From: Rhabdophis nuchalis
Lineage: Eukaryota > Chordata > Lepidosauria > Squamata > Natricidae
Length of the DNA: 64,000 nucleotides
Direction: 5' to 3'
Assembly: GCA_039707465.1 (NCBI GenBank)
Contig: CM077653.1
Location: forward strand, 3,607,184 to 3,671,183
The position numbers and the translations under genes were made by a program. The notes under the pieces are model-generated. The model was not told the DNA's origin. It ran no database searches and worked only from the letters and a program-made list of their open reading frames with translations. Shown in pieces: positions 1-11,481 of this stretch. Position 1 is the stretch's first letter; each line of letters starts with the position of its first letter.

Positions 1-911
1 AATTAAAATCACATTTGCTAAAGACTTGTTGGGGGAAGAGGTAGGTGGGTTGTTGTTTTTTATTATATCCTATTTAAATTCTCAAGGCACAGGTAATAAA
101 GCAAGTAGAATATGATTGATGAATGTCATCTTTGCGATGTGCGAAGATGAAAGGCAACAAGAAGACGAAGATATATGCTTTGGAAGACCATGGAACTTGA
201 GCTGGCTATTTCTTATCTTCCTAACCTGCCAGGAGGCAGAACTTAGTTTCAGATTGATGCCTGAATATGAAGACATAATGAAGAAGCATTCCTGTAAGTT
301 TCTGAGAGATGGAAGTGGGGGCCAGTCATTTCCAAGAATTGGAATGGATTGTGATGCTTGAACAGGGCCTCAGGTCGTTGCCTTCAGGACAATGGACAGC
401 TCCTCAAATTGATTTTCGTCTCGTGGACTTCTGGTGTTGCCCGCTTGAAAACGTTGGCCATAAATCACGTAAACTCGTCTTTCCTTGCTTCTCAAAGGTG
501 AAGGAGAAGCTGATCATCCCAACAATTAGATCTATATATTCGGTCGATAAGGAGGAGGGGAGGGAAGACAGAAATGAAATGCATGCAGACATAGCTAAAT
601 TCTTGTAGAAAGCAGGATGCAAACACTCCCCGGCAAATAGCCATAGGGAAAACCCCCAAAAGTCACACAGGGTCATTTCTACTAATGATCTCATTTAGGC
701 AAGGTTTCCTTCCAGATGAATAACAAGAAGAAAATAGCAGGAAGGGAGAGGAGAGAGAGGAAGTATGTATGAGAGAGAGAGAGAGAGAGAGGTGAGGAGA
801 GGGGGAAAGGGAGAGAGAGAGATGTTTAAATTGCAAATATCAGAAACAACCACCTAATGGCTTTAACATCTTCATTTGTCTTTAAAGCTTGATGTGAGAT
901 TGTGGGGGATG
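1..911. other. No recognisable gene or repeat family; GA-rich patch
   Basis: I see no recognisable exon or mobile element here. The one compositional feature is a purine-rich stretch at about 743-824 with a short (GA)n core. The open frames are short and have no family features. Confidence 0.5.
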
Positions 912-1269
912 CAGAGGCTCACTAAGGGGAAGCTAAGACACTGAGCTTGTCGATCAGAAAGGTCGGCAGTTCGGCAGCTCGAATCCCTAGCGCCGCATAA
1001 CCGAGTGAGCTCCCATGACTTGTCCCAGCTTCTGCCAACCTACATGTTTGAAAGCAGGCAAAAAAATGCAAGTAGAAAAATAGGAACCACTAATTTTGGT
1101 GGGAAGGGAACAACGTTCCATGCACCTTCGGCATTGAGTCATGTTGGCCTCAGGACCACGGAGACGTCTTCGGACAGCGCTGGCTCTCCGGCTTTGAAAC
1201 GGAGATGAGCACCGCCCCCTAGAGTGGGGATCGCCTAGCACATATATGCGAGGGAAACCTTTACCTTAT
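912..1269 (+). mobile_element. tRNA-derived SINE, near full length
   Basis: The head resembles a tRNA gene with an internal Pol III promoter. A weak A-box-like segment lies near 912-945 and a B-box-like GCAGCTCGAATCCC at 974-987. The body contains phrases shared with two other copies in this window (53888-54043 and 63088-63415), including 'gtgagctccc', 'ctgccaacct' and 'gaaacggagatga'. The 3' end is 'cctttacctta', which also closes the 63088 copy. The length of about 350 bp is long for a simple tRNA-SINE. It may be a Squam- or CORE-type SINE; I cannot assign the family without a search. Confidence 0.75.
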
Positions 1270-1841
<572 letters not shown>

Positions 1842-2484
1842 TTAATTTCTTGTCCGCTCCCTCTCCCCATAGGGACTCGGAGCAGTGCACAGGGAAACTA
1901 AAACAATAAATATACAATAAATATACAGACATATTAAAAACAAATTAAACGATACCTGTGCTAAAATACCCATTTACATACTAAAATTCCCACTTAAACA
2001 GCTAAAACCCCATAGAGAGAGACTAACCTAGGCCGGCCAAGCAGAAAAGATATGTTTTTAATTTCAGACGGAAGGAGCGGAAGTCCGTGGTCGTTCTAAT
2101 GTCGGGGGGAAGGTCATTCCAGAGGGCTGGGCCCGCCACAGAGAGAGCCCTTCCCCTGGGCATCGCCCGCTGACAAAGTCTAGTGGACGGCACCCGGAGA
2201 AGTCCCTCTCTGTGGGAGCGGATCGGCCGTGAGGATGTGTGAGGCAGGATCCGATCCCGCAGATAGCTAGGTCCCGAGCCATGGAGCGCTTTAAAGATGA
2301 GAACTAACACCTTGAAGTGCACCAGGAAGACGAACGGCAGCCAGTGCAGCTCGCGCAGGAGCGGTGTTATATGGGTAAACCTGGAGGTACCCAAGATTGC
2401 CCGCGCGGCTGCGTTCTGGACCATCTGAAGTCTCCGGGTGCACCTCAAGGGGAGCCCCATGTAGAGAGAGTTACAATAGTTATA
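1842..2484 (-). mobile_element. L2-clade LINE 3' fragment, subfamily B
   Basis: The minus strand encodes the C-terminus of an L2-like reverse transcriptase polyprotein over 2023-2496. Diagnostic blocks in order are YCNSLYMGLPL, RLQMVQNAAARAI, ELHWLPF, ALHGSGPSYLRDR, RSHREGLLRVPS and GPALWNDLPPDI, ending in AGLG. The frame is open, but the element is 5'-truncated: endonuclease and reverse transcriptase domains are missing. The 3' UTR ends in the CCGAGTCCC...GAGAGGGAGCG hairpin-like motif and then an (ATT)n tail. It is non-functional. A Rex1 or CR1-like assignment is possible, but L2 fits best. Confidence 0.85.
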
Positions 2485-2485
2485 T

Positions 2486-2590
2486 AGTTGGGTCATGAAA
2501 CATCTGTAGGAAAATCAACTTCAGAAAGAGTCAAGGGTCTCACAGTTCATCCCCGAGCTACAAATATCCTTTTCTATTGATCTTCAGTTT
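2486..2590 (+). repeat. Dispersed repeat fragment, family unresolved
   Basis: It starts with AGTTGGGTCATGAAACATCT and continues to 'gagctacaaatatcc...ctattgatc'. The same sequence recurs at 12377-12480, in the modules of the 10505-11480 array, at 32815-32878 and, inverted, at 41880-42110. It is therefore a dispersed element fragment. I cannot name the family. Confidence 0.6.
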
Positions 2591-3080
2591 TTCCCACACT
2601 TTAAGTTTCCGACACCTCTCTGAATTCCTTACTGGAGCCTTAATGGAAATAATGTTTCTTACAAACTGATAAGACTTCAAGGTTGAAATGGACCTGGGTA
2701 GACCTCAAGCCTGAGCTCTTGTTTATTCCAGCGGGACAATTTTGCTCATCCTTCTCTGCACGAGAGGGATCTTTTCCTGCCCACGCAAAGTGCTTCGCTT
2801 TGGGCCTGCCATTTGGGCTGAGGATTTATAGGACGATGCAAGTTTATTTCGTGCGGCATCTTTCACAGTTCCTCTCCCTGCCCCGCTCCCACCCTCCTTC
2901 TGAAGATGTTGCAGAGTCAAATAAAACCAGACAGCTCGGGGCATAAATTCTGCGAAAGTTCTTGCTCCGAGACACAGGACAGTGAATAAATTGAAGCATT
3001 CAGTCATAAGGCTGCTAAATGAGGGAGAGAGAAGCATTCTTGGGCAGGAATGATACATTTAACTTTGACGCTGAAATGAA
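2591..3080. other. No recognisable feature
   Basis: Single-copy-looking sequence with no exon or repeat that I can support. Confidence 0.4.
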
Positions 3081-3083
3081 AAG

Positions 3084-3146
<63 letters not shown>

Positions 3147-3431
3147 CAAAAGAGAGAGGGAAAGAGACAGACAGACAGAAAGAGAGAGAGTGAAAGAGAG
3201 AGAGAGGAAGTGAAGGAGAGAGAGAGAGAGAGAGAGAGAGAATGCAAAAGACAGAAGGAAAGAGAGACAGAGAGAGAGCAAGGAAATGAGAGAGAGAAAG
3301 AGACAGACAGACAGAAAGAGAGAGTGAAAGAGAGAGAGAGAATGCGAAAGAGAGAGGGAAAGAGAGAGAGCAAGGAAATGAGAGAGAGAAAGAGACAGAC
3401 AGACAGAAAGAGAGAGGGAGAGAGAGAGAGT

Positions 3432-3497
<66 letters not shown>

Positions 3498-3514
3498 GGG
3501 AGAGGGAGGGAGGG
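3081..3514. repeat. GA-rich compound microsatellite, ~430 bp
   Basis: Nearly all purine on the plus strand. (GA)n blocks are broken by short recurring phrases such as 'aatgcaaaagaga' and 'gacagacagacag', so longer modules of roughly 80-100 bp were copied inside the tract. The large open frames here (Arg-Glu repeats, or Ser-Leu on the other strand) are repeat translations. Confidence 0.95.
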
Positions 3515-3659
3515 ATATGTGAAGATACAGAGAAATTGAAAATGACCCTAGAACCCAAGGCATAATTCAAAGATTTTGGCAATAAATGTCTCACATTTAT
3601 TTATTCATTTGTTTGATTGATTATTATGTCCTGCCTTTATTATTTTTAGAAATAAGTAA

Positions 3660-3932
3660 CCTAGCATGCGCACACCAGTAAGATAATCTTCCAGTTTCTG
3701 GCACATGCATGGATGCCAGCCAGCTGCTCTTTGTCCATGCATGCTCACAAGAAACCAGAAGACCAGGTGGCTGGTGCACATGTGCAGGTCAGAAACCGGA
3801 AGACCATCTTCCCAGCATGCGCAAGTGCACTGGGAGGCTGCTCCCACATGCATGAAGACCAGATGGCTGCCATGCTGGAACCCGGAAGAGTAATGGGTGA
3901 CAGCTCGCGTGCCCGGAGAGATGGCTCGGTGC
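3660..3932. mobile_element. hAT-like element fragment (probable)
   Basis: It contains repeated phrases 'catgcatg', 'gaaaccagaagaccag' and 'gaaaccggaagaccat', and ends with 'gcgtgcccggagagatggctcgg'. I associate these phrases with one non-autonomous hAT-like squamate repeat. Ends and target-site duplication were not found, so this is tentative. Confidence 0.35.
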
Positions 3933-4241
3933 CAGTGGTGGGATTCAAATTTTTTTATTACTTGTTCTGTGGGCATGGCTTAATGGACGTGGCATGGCTT
4001 GGTGGGCATGGCTTGGTGAGCGTGGCATGGAAAGGATACTGCAAAATCTCCATTCCCACCCTACTCCAGGAGAAGGTTACTGCAAAATCCCAATTTCCTC
4101 CCGATCAGCTGGGACTCGGGAGGCAGAGAATAGATGGGGGCGAGGCCAGCCAGAGATGGTATTTGCCAGTTCTCCAAACTACTCAAAATTTCCGCTGCCG
4201 GTTCTCCAGAACTGGTCAGAACCTGCTGAATGCCACCTCTG
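3933..4241 (+). mobile_element. hAT-like MITE, 'CAGTGGTGGGATTCA' family
   Basis: The left end is CAGTGGTGGGATTCAAAT and the right end, read inward, is CAGAGGTGGCATTCAGCAGG, forming imperfect terminal inverted repeats (TIRs). The inside carries 'aaggatactgcaaaatc', 'cccgatcagctgg' and 'agttctccaaactactcaa', all shared with copies at 49242-49466 and, inverted, 51597-51814. Near the left end lies a short degenerate array of 'gggcatggcttgg'. No 8-bp TSD is visible (CTCGGTGC against GTTCCAGG), unlike the other two copies. Confidence 0.75.
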
Positions 4242-5214
4242 GTTCCAGGGTTTGGACCAGCTCGGAACAGGGCTGACATTTAAATGTTGTTTCCGTCTCT
4301 CGGTGATTTAAGGCTCGCAGATTATCTCCCAATGGCTTTTGAGTTTCGGGGAGCCCAAATGGTCATCGCCTGGCCTCGCCCGAACTTCTGGTGTTCTGCC
4401 ACATTAGCCCCAGGAATGTTGGGCCAACAGTCTCTTTAACCATGAAAGAATTACAATCTCAGACGGAAGCGACAAAACAAAGCCATAATTGCAGTGGGTG
4501 GTTGAACAGTATCGCTAATTGACTCATCTCCGGGCATTCCCTTCCATCTGTGGAAACGCAAAATAGCCGCAGTAACGGAGCTGAAATAGCCAGCCGTTTC
4601 ACCACATTAAACCAAAATACAGCTGCTTTCACGGCTCAGGGAGGGAGGGTGGTCCATGCAAATGCCCCCTCTCCCCCGTTGGGTTCTATTTACCACCACG
4701 AGAAATCTTGCGCTTCTCCGATCAGTTCAAATATTTTCACAGAAACATGGAAGGGAGGAAAAAAAGGGGTCAGCTTAGAGCCATAATTTGCCTTCCTTGA
4801 TATTAGCGCAATCTTCCTTCCATCGTTTAATTAACCCTCTTAATTACATTCTAATTAGGATTTTAATTATTTCCCAGCTTTTATCTCGTGTTTTCATTCT
4901 AATCGTGACTGCATGTAAAACCACCATCGCCACCGCATTACACACACGTACACCAAAGCTACGTCTGTGTATTTTGCAAGGTATGCGGCTATATTTCCCT
5001 CAATGTATTAGGAAGCTCTCGAGTTGCCAGGGAAATACATTAAACCCGGAGCATTCTGGGAAAACAGCCCTGGAAAGTTTGAAAAGGTTGTCTTCATTCA
5101 TCCGTTGGGCTCAAACCAAGGGGTGACCTTGTGGTGGGAGGGAGGGAGGTGTACTGATTTGGGAAGAGAGGTTTTGTAAGCCACTTACTTACATCCAATG
5201 TTTTATATTTTAAT
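4242..5214. other. Single-copy-looking AT-rich DNA with TAATTA cluster
   Basis: No exon or mobile element is recognised. At 4826-4870 several ATTA/TAAT cores, three of them as TTAATTA or CTAATTA, lie within 45 bp. That is the core recognised by homeodomain proteins. It could equally be chance AT-rich sequence, so function is not claimed. Confidence 0.4.
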
Positions 5215-5277
5215 AGAATGAATCAGCTGGAAGGGACCTTGGAGGTCTTCCAGTCCAGCCCCCTGCTCAAATTCAAA
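5215..5277 (-). mobile_element. CR1-L3 LINE 3' end fragment
   Basis: It matches the final ~60 bp seen in the other CR1 copies here: 'gctggaagggaccttgg', 'aggtcttccagtcc', 'agccccctgctca'. This is the extreme 3' UTR only, in reverse orientation. Confidence 0.75.
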
Positions 5278-5418
5278 TTAAACAGGAACGTAAACAAGAT
5301 TGTACAAAATTGTATAGCATACAGTACATTTGTTGGACCTTCCTGTTGATATGATGTCAACCAAGGCATAATAAATTGAAAACAGCTGAATGACTAAACA
5401 AGAATAGATGAAGAGAAT

Positions 5419-6112
5419 TGAATGAGCTGGAAGGGACCTTGGAGGTCTTCTAGTCCAGCCCCCGGCTTAAGCAGGAGAACCTGTCATATTTCAGATAAGT
5501 GACTGTTTGTTATGTTTAGCAATTCCTCTATAACTGAAAACCGGTATTACACTGCGCAGCCTGGGCTCATAACCAATGTTAGCAACTCTGGGTTCAGAAC
5601 CAGTGTTACAACTCTGGCCCCGTAACCAGTGTTAGGAAATAAATGCGGAATAGTGTAATACACCGGACAGTAAAGAGATACGTTGCTTTAACCACACACA
5701 AACTCTCAAACTCTGATAGTAAGAAAATAAATAGTCTTTACTTTGTAGCAACTAAAATGCTTCTTCCGACCAGTGATACTAACTTCTCAAAATAATAACA
5801 GTCCTTCACCAAATACAGAGTTATCTTACAGTGTTGCAAAACAAATACTTCTTCAGTCTTCTGCTTCAGCACAGGAATCAAAAGGAATCGAAAAAGGGAA
5901 CGGACTGTGTTCCTGAGCTTCCTTTATGGTAGAGCTGAGAAGCGCAGCCAATCAGAATTTAACACAGTTCTTAAAGCTACATAGCTCCTTAAGAACATAG
6001 GCTCATATATATTGTCAATCCAATATAAGGCTGAATATCCTAACAGACTCTTCTTAAAACCCTCCAGTGATGAAGCACCCACGATTTCTGGAGGCAAGCT
6101 GTTCCACTGCCC
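5419..6112 (-). mobile_element. CR1-L3 LINE 3' fragment split by an LTR-like insertion
   Basis: The 3' UTR part is at 5419-5515 and the upstream part ('tcttcttaaaaccctccag', 'ggaggcaagctgttccac') resumes at 6046. Joined, the two parts match the uninterrupted CR1 copies near 34090-34220 and 62545-62680. The 530 bp between them is a separate insertion. Confidence 0.7.
5516..6045. mobile_element. Solo-LTR-like insertion inside CR1
   Basis: It lies exactly at the break in the CR1 copy. It begins near TGTTATGTTTAGC (5518) and ends in CCTAACA (6045), so it has TG...CA ends with TGTTA/TAACA inverted tips. It is flanked by GACTG (5511-5515) and GACTC (6046-6050), a possible 5-bp TSD with one mismatch. 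It contains CCAAT and two AATAAA motifs. It has no coding region, so it would be a solo LTR. Two extra T's at the left edge leave that boundary uncertain. Confidence 0.5.
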
Positions 6113-6120
6113 TCATCAGA

Positions 6121-6178
6121 TATGGCTGCATGTGCCACCTGTGGCCTGCGTGCCATAGGTTCGCCATCCCGGGGTTAG
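6121..6178. mobile_element. hAT-like element end fragment
   Basis: It contains 'gcgtgccataggttcgccat', found in closely similar form at 62049-62075, and resembling the TIR region of the element at 24457-25388. Only one end is present. Confidence 0.45.
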
Positions 6179-6620
6179 CCGTTTGCCGAAGCCACCTTGT
6201 GCCTTTGATCGAAATCTAAAGTGACACTCTGGGGATTGACTTCCATCTGCAGTGCCGGTCTCATCCTCCTGGCTGTTTGTACAGATGCAAAATAATGAGG
6301 TGTCCGCTTAGACTGGCGGGAGAAGGAAGATGGATAACTTGAGCTTAGACACAATTTGAAAAGGGATAAATACAGGCAGCGAGTTATTCACCGCGACGAT
6401 TTGTAAAGAGTGCTTAAAAAAAACCAAACACCACCTGACAGGATTGGTTTACATCATCTCTCTCTGTCTCGCCTCCATTTGTAGCCTGTGTAAATGGCAG
6501 TGACTGATGGCTGCAAAGAGTCCCCTTTAATCTCTGCCTTTTTTCTATTTTTATTGAGCACTTCAAACGTGTGAAAAACTGATCTCTGGCATTGATTAGG
6601 AAGCTGGAAGGGGGCAGCGG
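6179..6620. other. No recognisable feature
   Basis: No exon, RNA gene or repeat is recognised. The sequence looks single-copy. Confidence 0.4.
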
Positions 6621-6725
6621 CAGTGGTGGGTTACGACCGGTTCCTGCCAGGGAGCACCAGGTACCATTCTGGTATGGTGCTCCAGAGGTCCCACCCTCCT
6701 GCTCGCACTCCTAATCGGTATTTGA
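6621..6725 (+). mobile_element. hAT-like MITE left-end fragment
   Basis: It starts CAGTGGTGGGTTACGACCGG, the TIR type of the other hAT-like elements in this window. 'taccattctggtatggtgc' is a small palindrome inside it. The right end is not seen before CR1 sequence begins. Confidence 0.45.
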
Positions 6726-6734
6726 GGTTTTCAG

Positions 6735-7213
6735 GGCTTCCGCACACAGAGTAAGATCACACCTAGAGTACTGCATCCAGTTTTGGACACCATACTATAA
6801 AAAAGATGTTGAGACTCTAGAAAGAGTGCAGAGAAGAGCAACCAGGATGATTTTAGGAGACTGGAGGCTAAAACATACGATGAACAGTTGCAGGAACTGG
6901 GTATGTCTCGTTTAATGGACAGTGAGAACAATTAATCTGTGGAACAGCTTGCCTCCAGAAGTTGTGAATGCTCCAACACTGGAAGGTGTTGATTGGATAG
7001 CCATTTGTCTGAAGTGGTGTAGGGTTTCCTGCTTAAGCAGGGGGTTGGTCTAGAAGTCCTCCAAAGTCCCTTCCAACCCTATTCTTCTTCTCTTCTCTTC
7101 TCATCTCTTCTCTTCTCTTCTCTTTTCTCTCCTCTCTCCTCTCCTCTCCTCTCCTCTCCTCTTCTCTTCTTCATTCCAATATCTATTCTATTCTATTCTA
7201 TTCTATTCTATAT
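6735..7213 (+). mobile_element. CR1-L3 LINE 3' fragment with complex TTCTC/TTCTA tail
   Basis: The CR1 C-terminal coding region is recognisable ('gttgagactctagaaagagtgcagagaag', then 'caggaactgggtatgtc'), but an internal deletion removes the segment between 'tttaatgga' and 'cagtgagaacaat'. The 3' UTR 'gggggttggtctagaagtcc' runs into a (TTCTC)n, then (CTCCT)n, then (TTCTA)n tail at 7081-7213. The 3' UTR and most of this unusual tail match the minus-strand copy at about 33995-34140. Confidence 0.8.
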
Positions 7214-9084
7214 TAAAACATTAAGAGTGGTGACCATTATTGCAAGTTCTCAAGAACTTAAGATCCCTCTTAGTTTGCTAAGCTAAGTCTGCAGCTCCAG
7301 TCATGGAATTTTCAGCTCATGCATTCACAACCAGAGGAAGCACATGCAAATGTTACTGGCATAGCTGTTTCATAATTCATGTTTGATTACAAATATTCCA
7401 GTGGATATTCATTCAACATGCGTCCATCCCGCCCAACATTGTGAATTATGAATGTCGTCAGGTGAAAAGCTTTGGCTGAGGAGGAGGAATTGGCAGAAGA
7501 ATTATGAAATGCTATTATCTTAATTCATAGTAAAATGAAGTTACTTCAACTGTAAAAATTTCCCCTGAGAAAATAGAAAATTCCCATCCAGTAGCTTTTG
7601 CTGGCAGTCATTCCAGAATCAACTGTTGACAGCAATAAAACTGTCACTATATAATCTCCAATTAAATATCTAGATTATTTCTAAGTGCTTAATTGAACTT
7701 CTTCAGAGTCAGTGGGTGGCTGGATTCATACACCCTTGAACAAGCTCTTCATCTTGGAAACTTCATTCTCATTGGATGGGCAGAAAACAGCCAGTATTGT
7801 GTGTTGCGTTGAGTGGCTTTTGATGAAATGGGTGGCTGTAGTAATTTGATTAATAAATAAATAAAATGGAATACCAGGATGAAAATGAAATTTGTCACCT
7901 TATCTGCATCAAAGCAAGACTTCTATAACTCCAAGAAAGAGGTCCTTCTGATGAGGTCATCTAATCAGGAGGCAATTCTAGCTCAGGCTAGAGAAAGGAG
8001 ATCTTCTTCTAAGGTGGACATCTACATCTAGTGTTGGTTTGGAGGATTATTTGTGTAATGTAGAAAAAGAAAGGCAACAGCCAAAGTAGGATGTTGACAG
8101 TCCATACGTGGACTTAGACACCCAAGAAGATGGATTGATTTTGCTTCTTCTTTTTCTCCCTCACCTTTACGCCAACTCATGAGATATTATTAGTTTCAAT
8201 TGCAGACAAAGATTCTGGGTGAGGCAACTACCTTAGTACACACCATCAGCCCATTTGATTTAATCATTCCTTTAACTCATGCCCCGTGATATTTTTGGCC
8301 TTCTTCATACAATCCTTTCAGATATTTGAAGGCCACCATGTTTTCCTCTTAATCTTCTCCAGGTGAAACATCACCAATTCTTGGACCATCTTGTTGTTGT
8401 TGTTTTCTAGGCCATCCTCTCAGAGCCTCCTTTGGAAATGAAATGTGTCATTTGATGCTTGTTACCGTCTTATGGATACCCAGATTGAAATCTTCACTTA
8501 ATCAGGGCGATGGAACAGCAGTTCCTGTCTGTCAGGCTGACAAACCATTTGGATTCAGGGGACATTTAGAATTAGTAGAGGATTCACTCCCACAAGATGG
8601 CTGCTGTGGGAGACTTTACAAAATGGCGCCGGTGATGGGCAGCGGCCGTCACAAGCGCCCATTTCAGTAAAGGAGTACTTACCATCCAGCATACATTCCT
8701 TGGGAACATAAAAGCATTCCAATAAATGCATGCAACGTGAAAAAATGGATGTTTGCTGGATGGCACATTCTTATTTCATTTTTTTAAAAATGGAAAGAAT
8801 GTTTTGAAAATTGAAGACAAAGGCACAGAAGCCCCGGGAGCATCCAAGTGCTTGGCTACACCTCCCTCACACAGCTGAGATAGAAAAAGAAAAGAAGGTA
8901 AGATAATATTCGGGTCTATGGCCTTGAGCCTTTTAGAGGAACAAAAATGAAGACCCAAGTAACAATAAGACCGTCCTTATTTATCTCTGCATTGCACGCA
9001 GAAATGCTTAGCAAAAGGAGTAGCTGGCTGTTTGTACCCATTGCCACCTTGTTATATGTTCCCATTGTTGTCAGGGGGAAAAGT
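7214..9084. other. Single-copy-looking DNA, no recognised gene
   Basis: The longest stretch in the left half without an identifiable element. I see no splice-flanked exon with protein family features. An inverted pair 'ccatccagcatacattcc' / 'tgctggatggcacattc' spans 8683-8770 and may be a decayed fold-back element. The short open frames show no domain. Confidence 0.45.
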
Positions 9085-9400
9085 CTTCAATGGAGTATTT
9101 GAGGGGCTGCCACAAAGAGGAGGGGGATATTTGCCAAAGCACCTGAGGGCAGGACAAAAAACAATGGATGGAATCTAATCAAGGAGAGAAGCAACCTGGA
9201 ATTAAGGAGAAACTTCCTAACAGGGAGGACAATCAATCTGTGGAACAAGGTTGCCTCCAGAGGTTGTAGGTGCTTCATCATTGGAGGTTTTTAAGAAGAG
9301 ACTGGACAGCCATTTGTGGTCTAGGTTGAATCTCCTGCTTGGGCAGGGGGTTGGACTAGAAGACCCCCAAGGATCCCTTCCAGCTCTGTTCTGATTGATG
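9085..9400 (+). mobile_element. CR1-L3 LINE 3' fragment
   Basis: It begins with 'gaggggctgccacaaagagg' and continues through 'aaggagaaacttcctaacag', 'ctgtggaacaaggttgcctcc' and the 3' UTR 'cagggggttggactagaaga'. In the CR1 frame this corresponds to the final part of the polyprotein (the LRRNF...W..LP segment), with frame breaks such as an extra base in 'ggaacaagg'. It has no microsatellite tail. Confidence 0.8.
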
Positions 9401-9576
9401 GATTGGGTGCAGCCAATGAATGCATACCTGACTTTCAAACTTGGTTCTGAAGTTCCCCATCCTTTCTTCCCAAAGACATTAATGAAGCTTTTCTTACAAG
9501 GTGAAACTCCTGAATCAAATATGTTTAGCTAGATACACAAAGGAAGCCCTCCTAAGCATTACGAATGCCAAAGAGG

Positions 9577-9842
9577 TGGGAGAGAGACACACAGAGAGAG
9601 AGACACACACAGGGAGACAGGCAGACAGACAGAAACAGACAGAGAGCAGAGAGACAGACACAAAGAGACAGAGAGAGAGACAGAGACAGAGAGACAAACA
9701 CAAAGAGACAGACAAAGAGAGACAGACAGAGACAGACTGAGAGACAGACAAACAGAGACAAACAGAGACAGACAGAGACAGAGGCAGAGAGGCAGACAGA
9801 GAGAGAGACAGAGACACACACACGCGGGGGGGGGGAGAGAGA
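9577..9842. repeat. Compound (ACAG/AGAC/GAGA) microsatellite
   Basis: About 265 bp of purine plus C tetranucleotides (GACA, GAGA, AGAC, ACAC), ending with a G run at 9826-9834. Tetrapeptide-like open frames on both strands are translations of the repeat. Confidence 0.95.
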
Positions 9843-10504
9843 AAGAAAAGCTCCATTGCATTCCTTCTCTCTCCCTCTCTCTCTCCATACCTGATTTCCT
9901 TGACACTCGGTGCAGCCCCCTCCTGATCCGACGGAGAGTTGTTATTACTCTGCAGGGAACGTGCCTCCATAAATTACAGGCTGACTCCAGCCAGAGAATT
10001 CCCTCTTCCCCCCAATTAAGCCTGACGGGAAGGAACGAAAGAATGTGGTGTGTGCACACACCTCACAGCGAGGACACACATACATGCATGGCGCCTGAGA
10101 ACCGTTGGGCCAGGAGACAGGTCCATCGGCCTTTCTCGGAAGGTCTTGACAAAACTTTGCAGGGGCTTATCCATTCTCTCTGATGCACGCGCATGCTGGA
10201 CTTGAGGGATGGCAGGAGATAGTCCCTTGAGCCTTCCAAGCATTATTTTTTTCCCTCTCTCTCCTTTTTTGGGCTGGGAAAAAAAATGCAAACGTTTTTT
10301 AAAAAAAATATGCAAAGCTGACAGCAGCAGGAAACTCAGGCACTGAGATCTGGAACAGCTGGGAAGAGCCAACAGTTCTGCATAGAGTGCAAATCATTCA
10401 TAGTGTAGTGAAATAATAATAATAACTTGTTGCTTGGGTTATACCAGTGTTGTAGCTTCAGAATTCTCTCAGGCTGGTTGCTTTCTTGATGATGTTACGT
10501 AGTT
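9843..10504. other. No recognisable feature
   Basis: It appears single-copy with A-rich and T-rich patches at 10245-10310. No exon or repeat family is recognised. Confidence 0.4.
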
Positions 10505-11480
10505 GTATAATAAAACATCTGCAAGAAACCAACCAAGTTCAATGAGCACAAAGGACCCACCGTCCTCCTTCTCCTCCTTCCTCCTTCCAAACCCCACTCC
10601 ATTCTAGCACTGATGATGCTACCAGGTTTGGCAATGAAATCTCTGCAAGAAAACAATCAAGCTCCATGAGCACAAGGGACCCAATAGATGACGTCCTCCT
10701 CCCCTCCTCCTCCTCCTCCTCCTCCTCCTCCTCCTCCTCTTCTTCTTCTTCTTCTTCTTCTTCTTCTTCTTCTTCTTCTTCTTCCTCCTCCTTCCTCCTT
10801 CCTCCTTCCTCCTCCCCCCCAACCCTATTCCCTTCTAGCACAGATGTTACCTAATTGGATCATGAAACATCTGCAAAAAACAACAACCAAACTCAATGAG
10901 CACAAAGGACCCAATAGATGACGTCCTCCTCCCCTCCGTCCTCCTCCTCCTCCTCCTCCTCCTCCTCCTCTTCTTCTTCTTCTTCTTCTTCTTCTTCTTC
11001 TTCTTCTTCTTCTTCTTCTTCTTCTTCTTCTTCTTCTTCTTCCTCCTCCTCCTCCTCCTCCTCTTCTTCTTCTTCTTCTTCATCTTCTTCTTCTTCTTCT
11101 TCTTCTTCTTCCTCCTTCCTCCTTCCTCCTTCCTCCTTCCTCCTCCTCCTCCTCTTCCCCAACCCTATTCCCTTCTAGCACAGATGTTACCTAATTGGAT
11201 CATGAAACATCTGCAAAAAACAACAACCAAACTCAATGAGCACAAAGGAACACATAAATGACCACCACATCCTCCTCCTCCTCTTCTTCTTCCTCTTCCC
11301 AAACCCTCCTCTCTTCCAGCACTGATGACGCTACCTAGTTGGGTCATAAAACATCTGCAAAAAAAACCAGCCACGCTCAATGAGCGCAATGAACCTCATA
11401 GGCGACCTCCTCCTCCTTCTCCTTCTCTTCCTCCTCCTCCTTCCTCCTTCCAAACCCCACTCCCTTCTACCACTGATGAT
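10505..11480 (+). repeat. Modular tandem array with embedded (TCC)n(TTC)n tracts
   Basis: Five related modules follow each other. Each carries 'atgaaacatctgcaa...aa' then 'caatgagcacaaaggaccc', then a pyrimidine microsatellite, then 'ccttctagcac.gatg.t.cc'. The module anchors fall at about 10510, 10635, 10860, 11202 and 11345, so module length ranges from about 125 to 340 bp, mostly because the (TCC)n and (TTC)n blocks differ. Modules 3 and 4 are almost identical outside the microsatellite. The module sequence is the dispersed repeat also seen at 2486 and 12377. Poly-Ser, poly-Glu and poly-Leu frames here are artefacts. Confidence 0.85.
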
Positions 11481-11481
11481 G

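Noticed and set aside
3933..4241. 8-bp TSD for the MITE at 3933
   Set aside because: The flanks CTCGGTGC and GTTCCAGG do not match, so no TSD is claimed for this copy.
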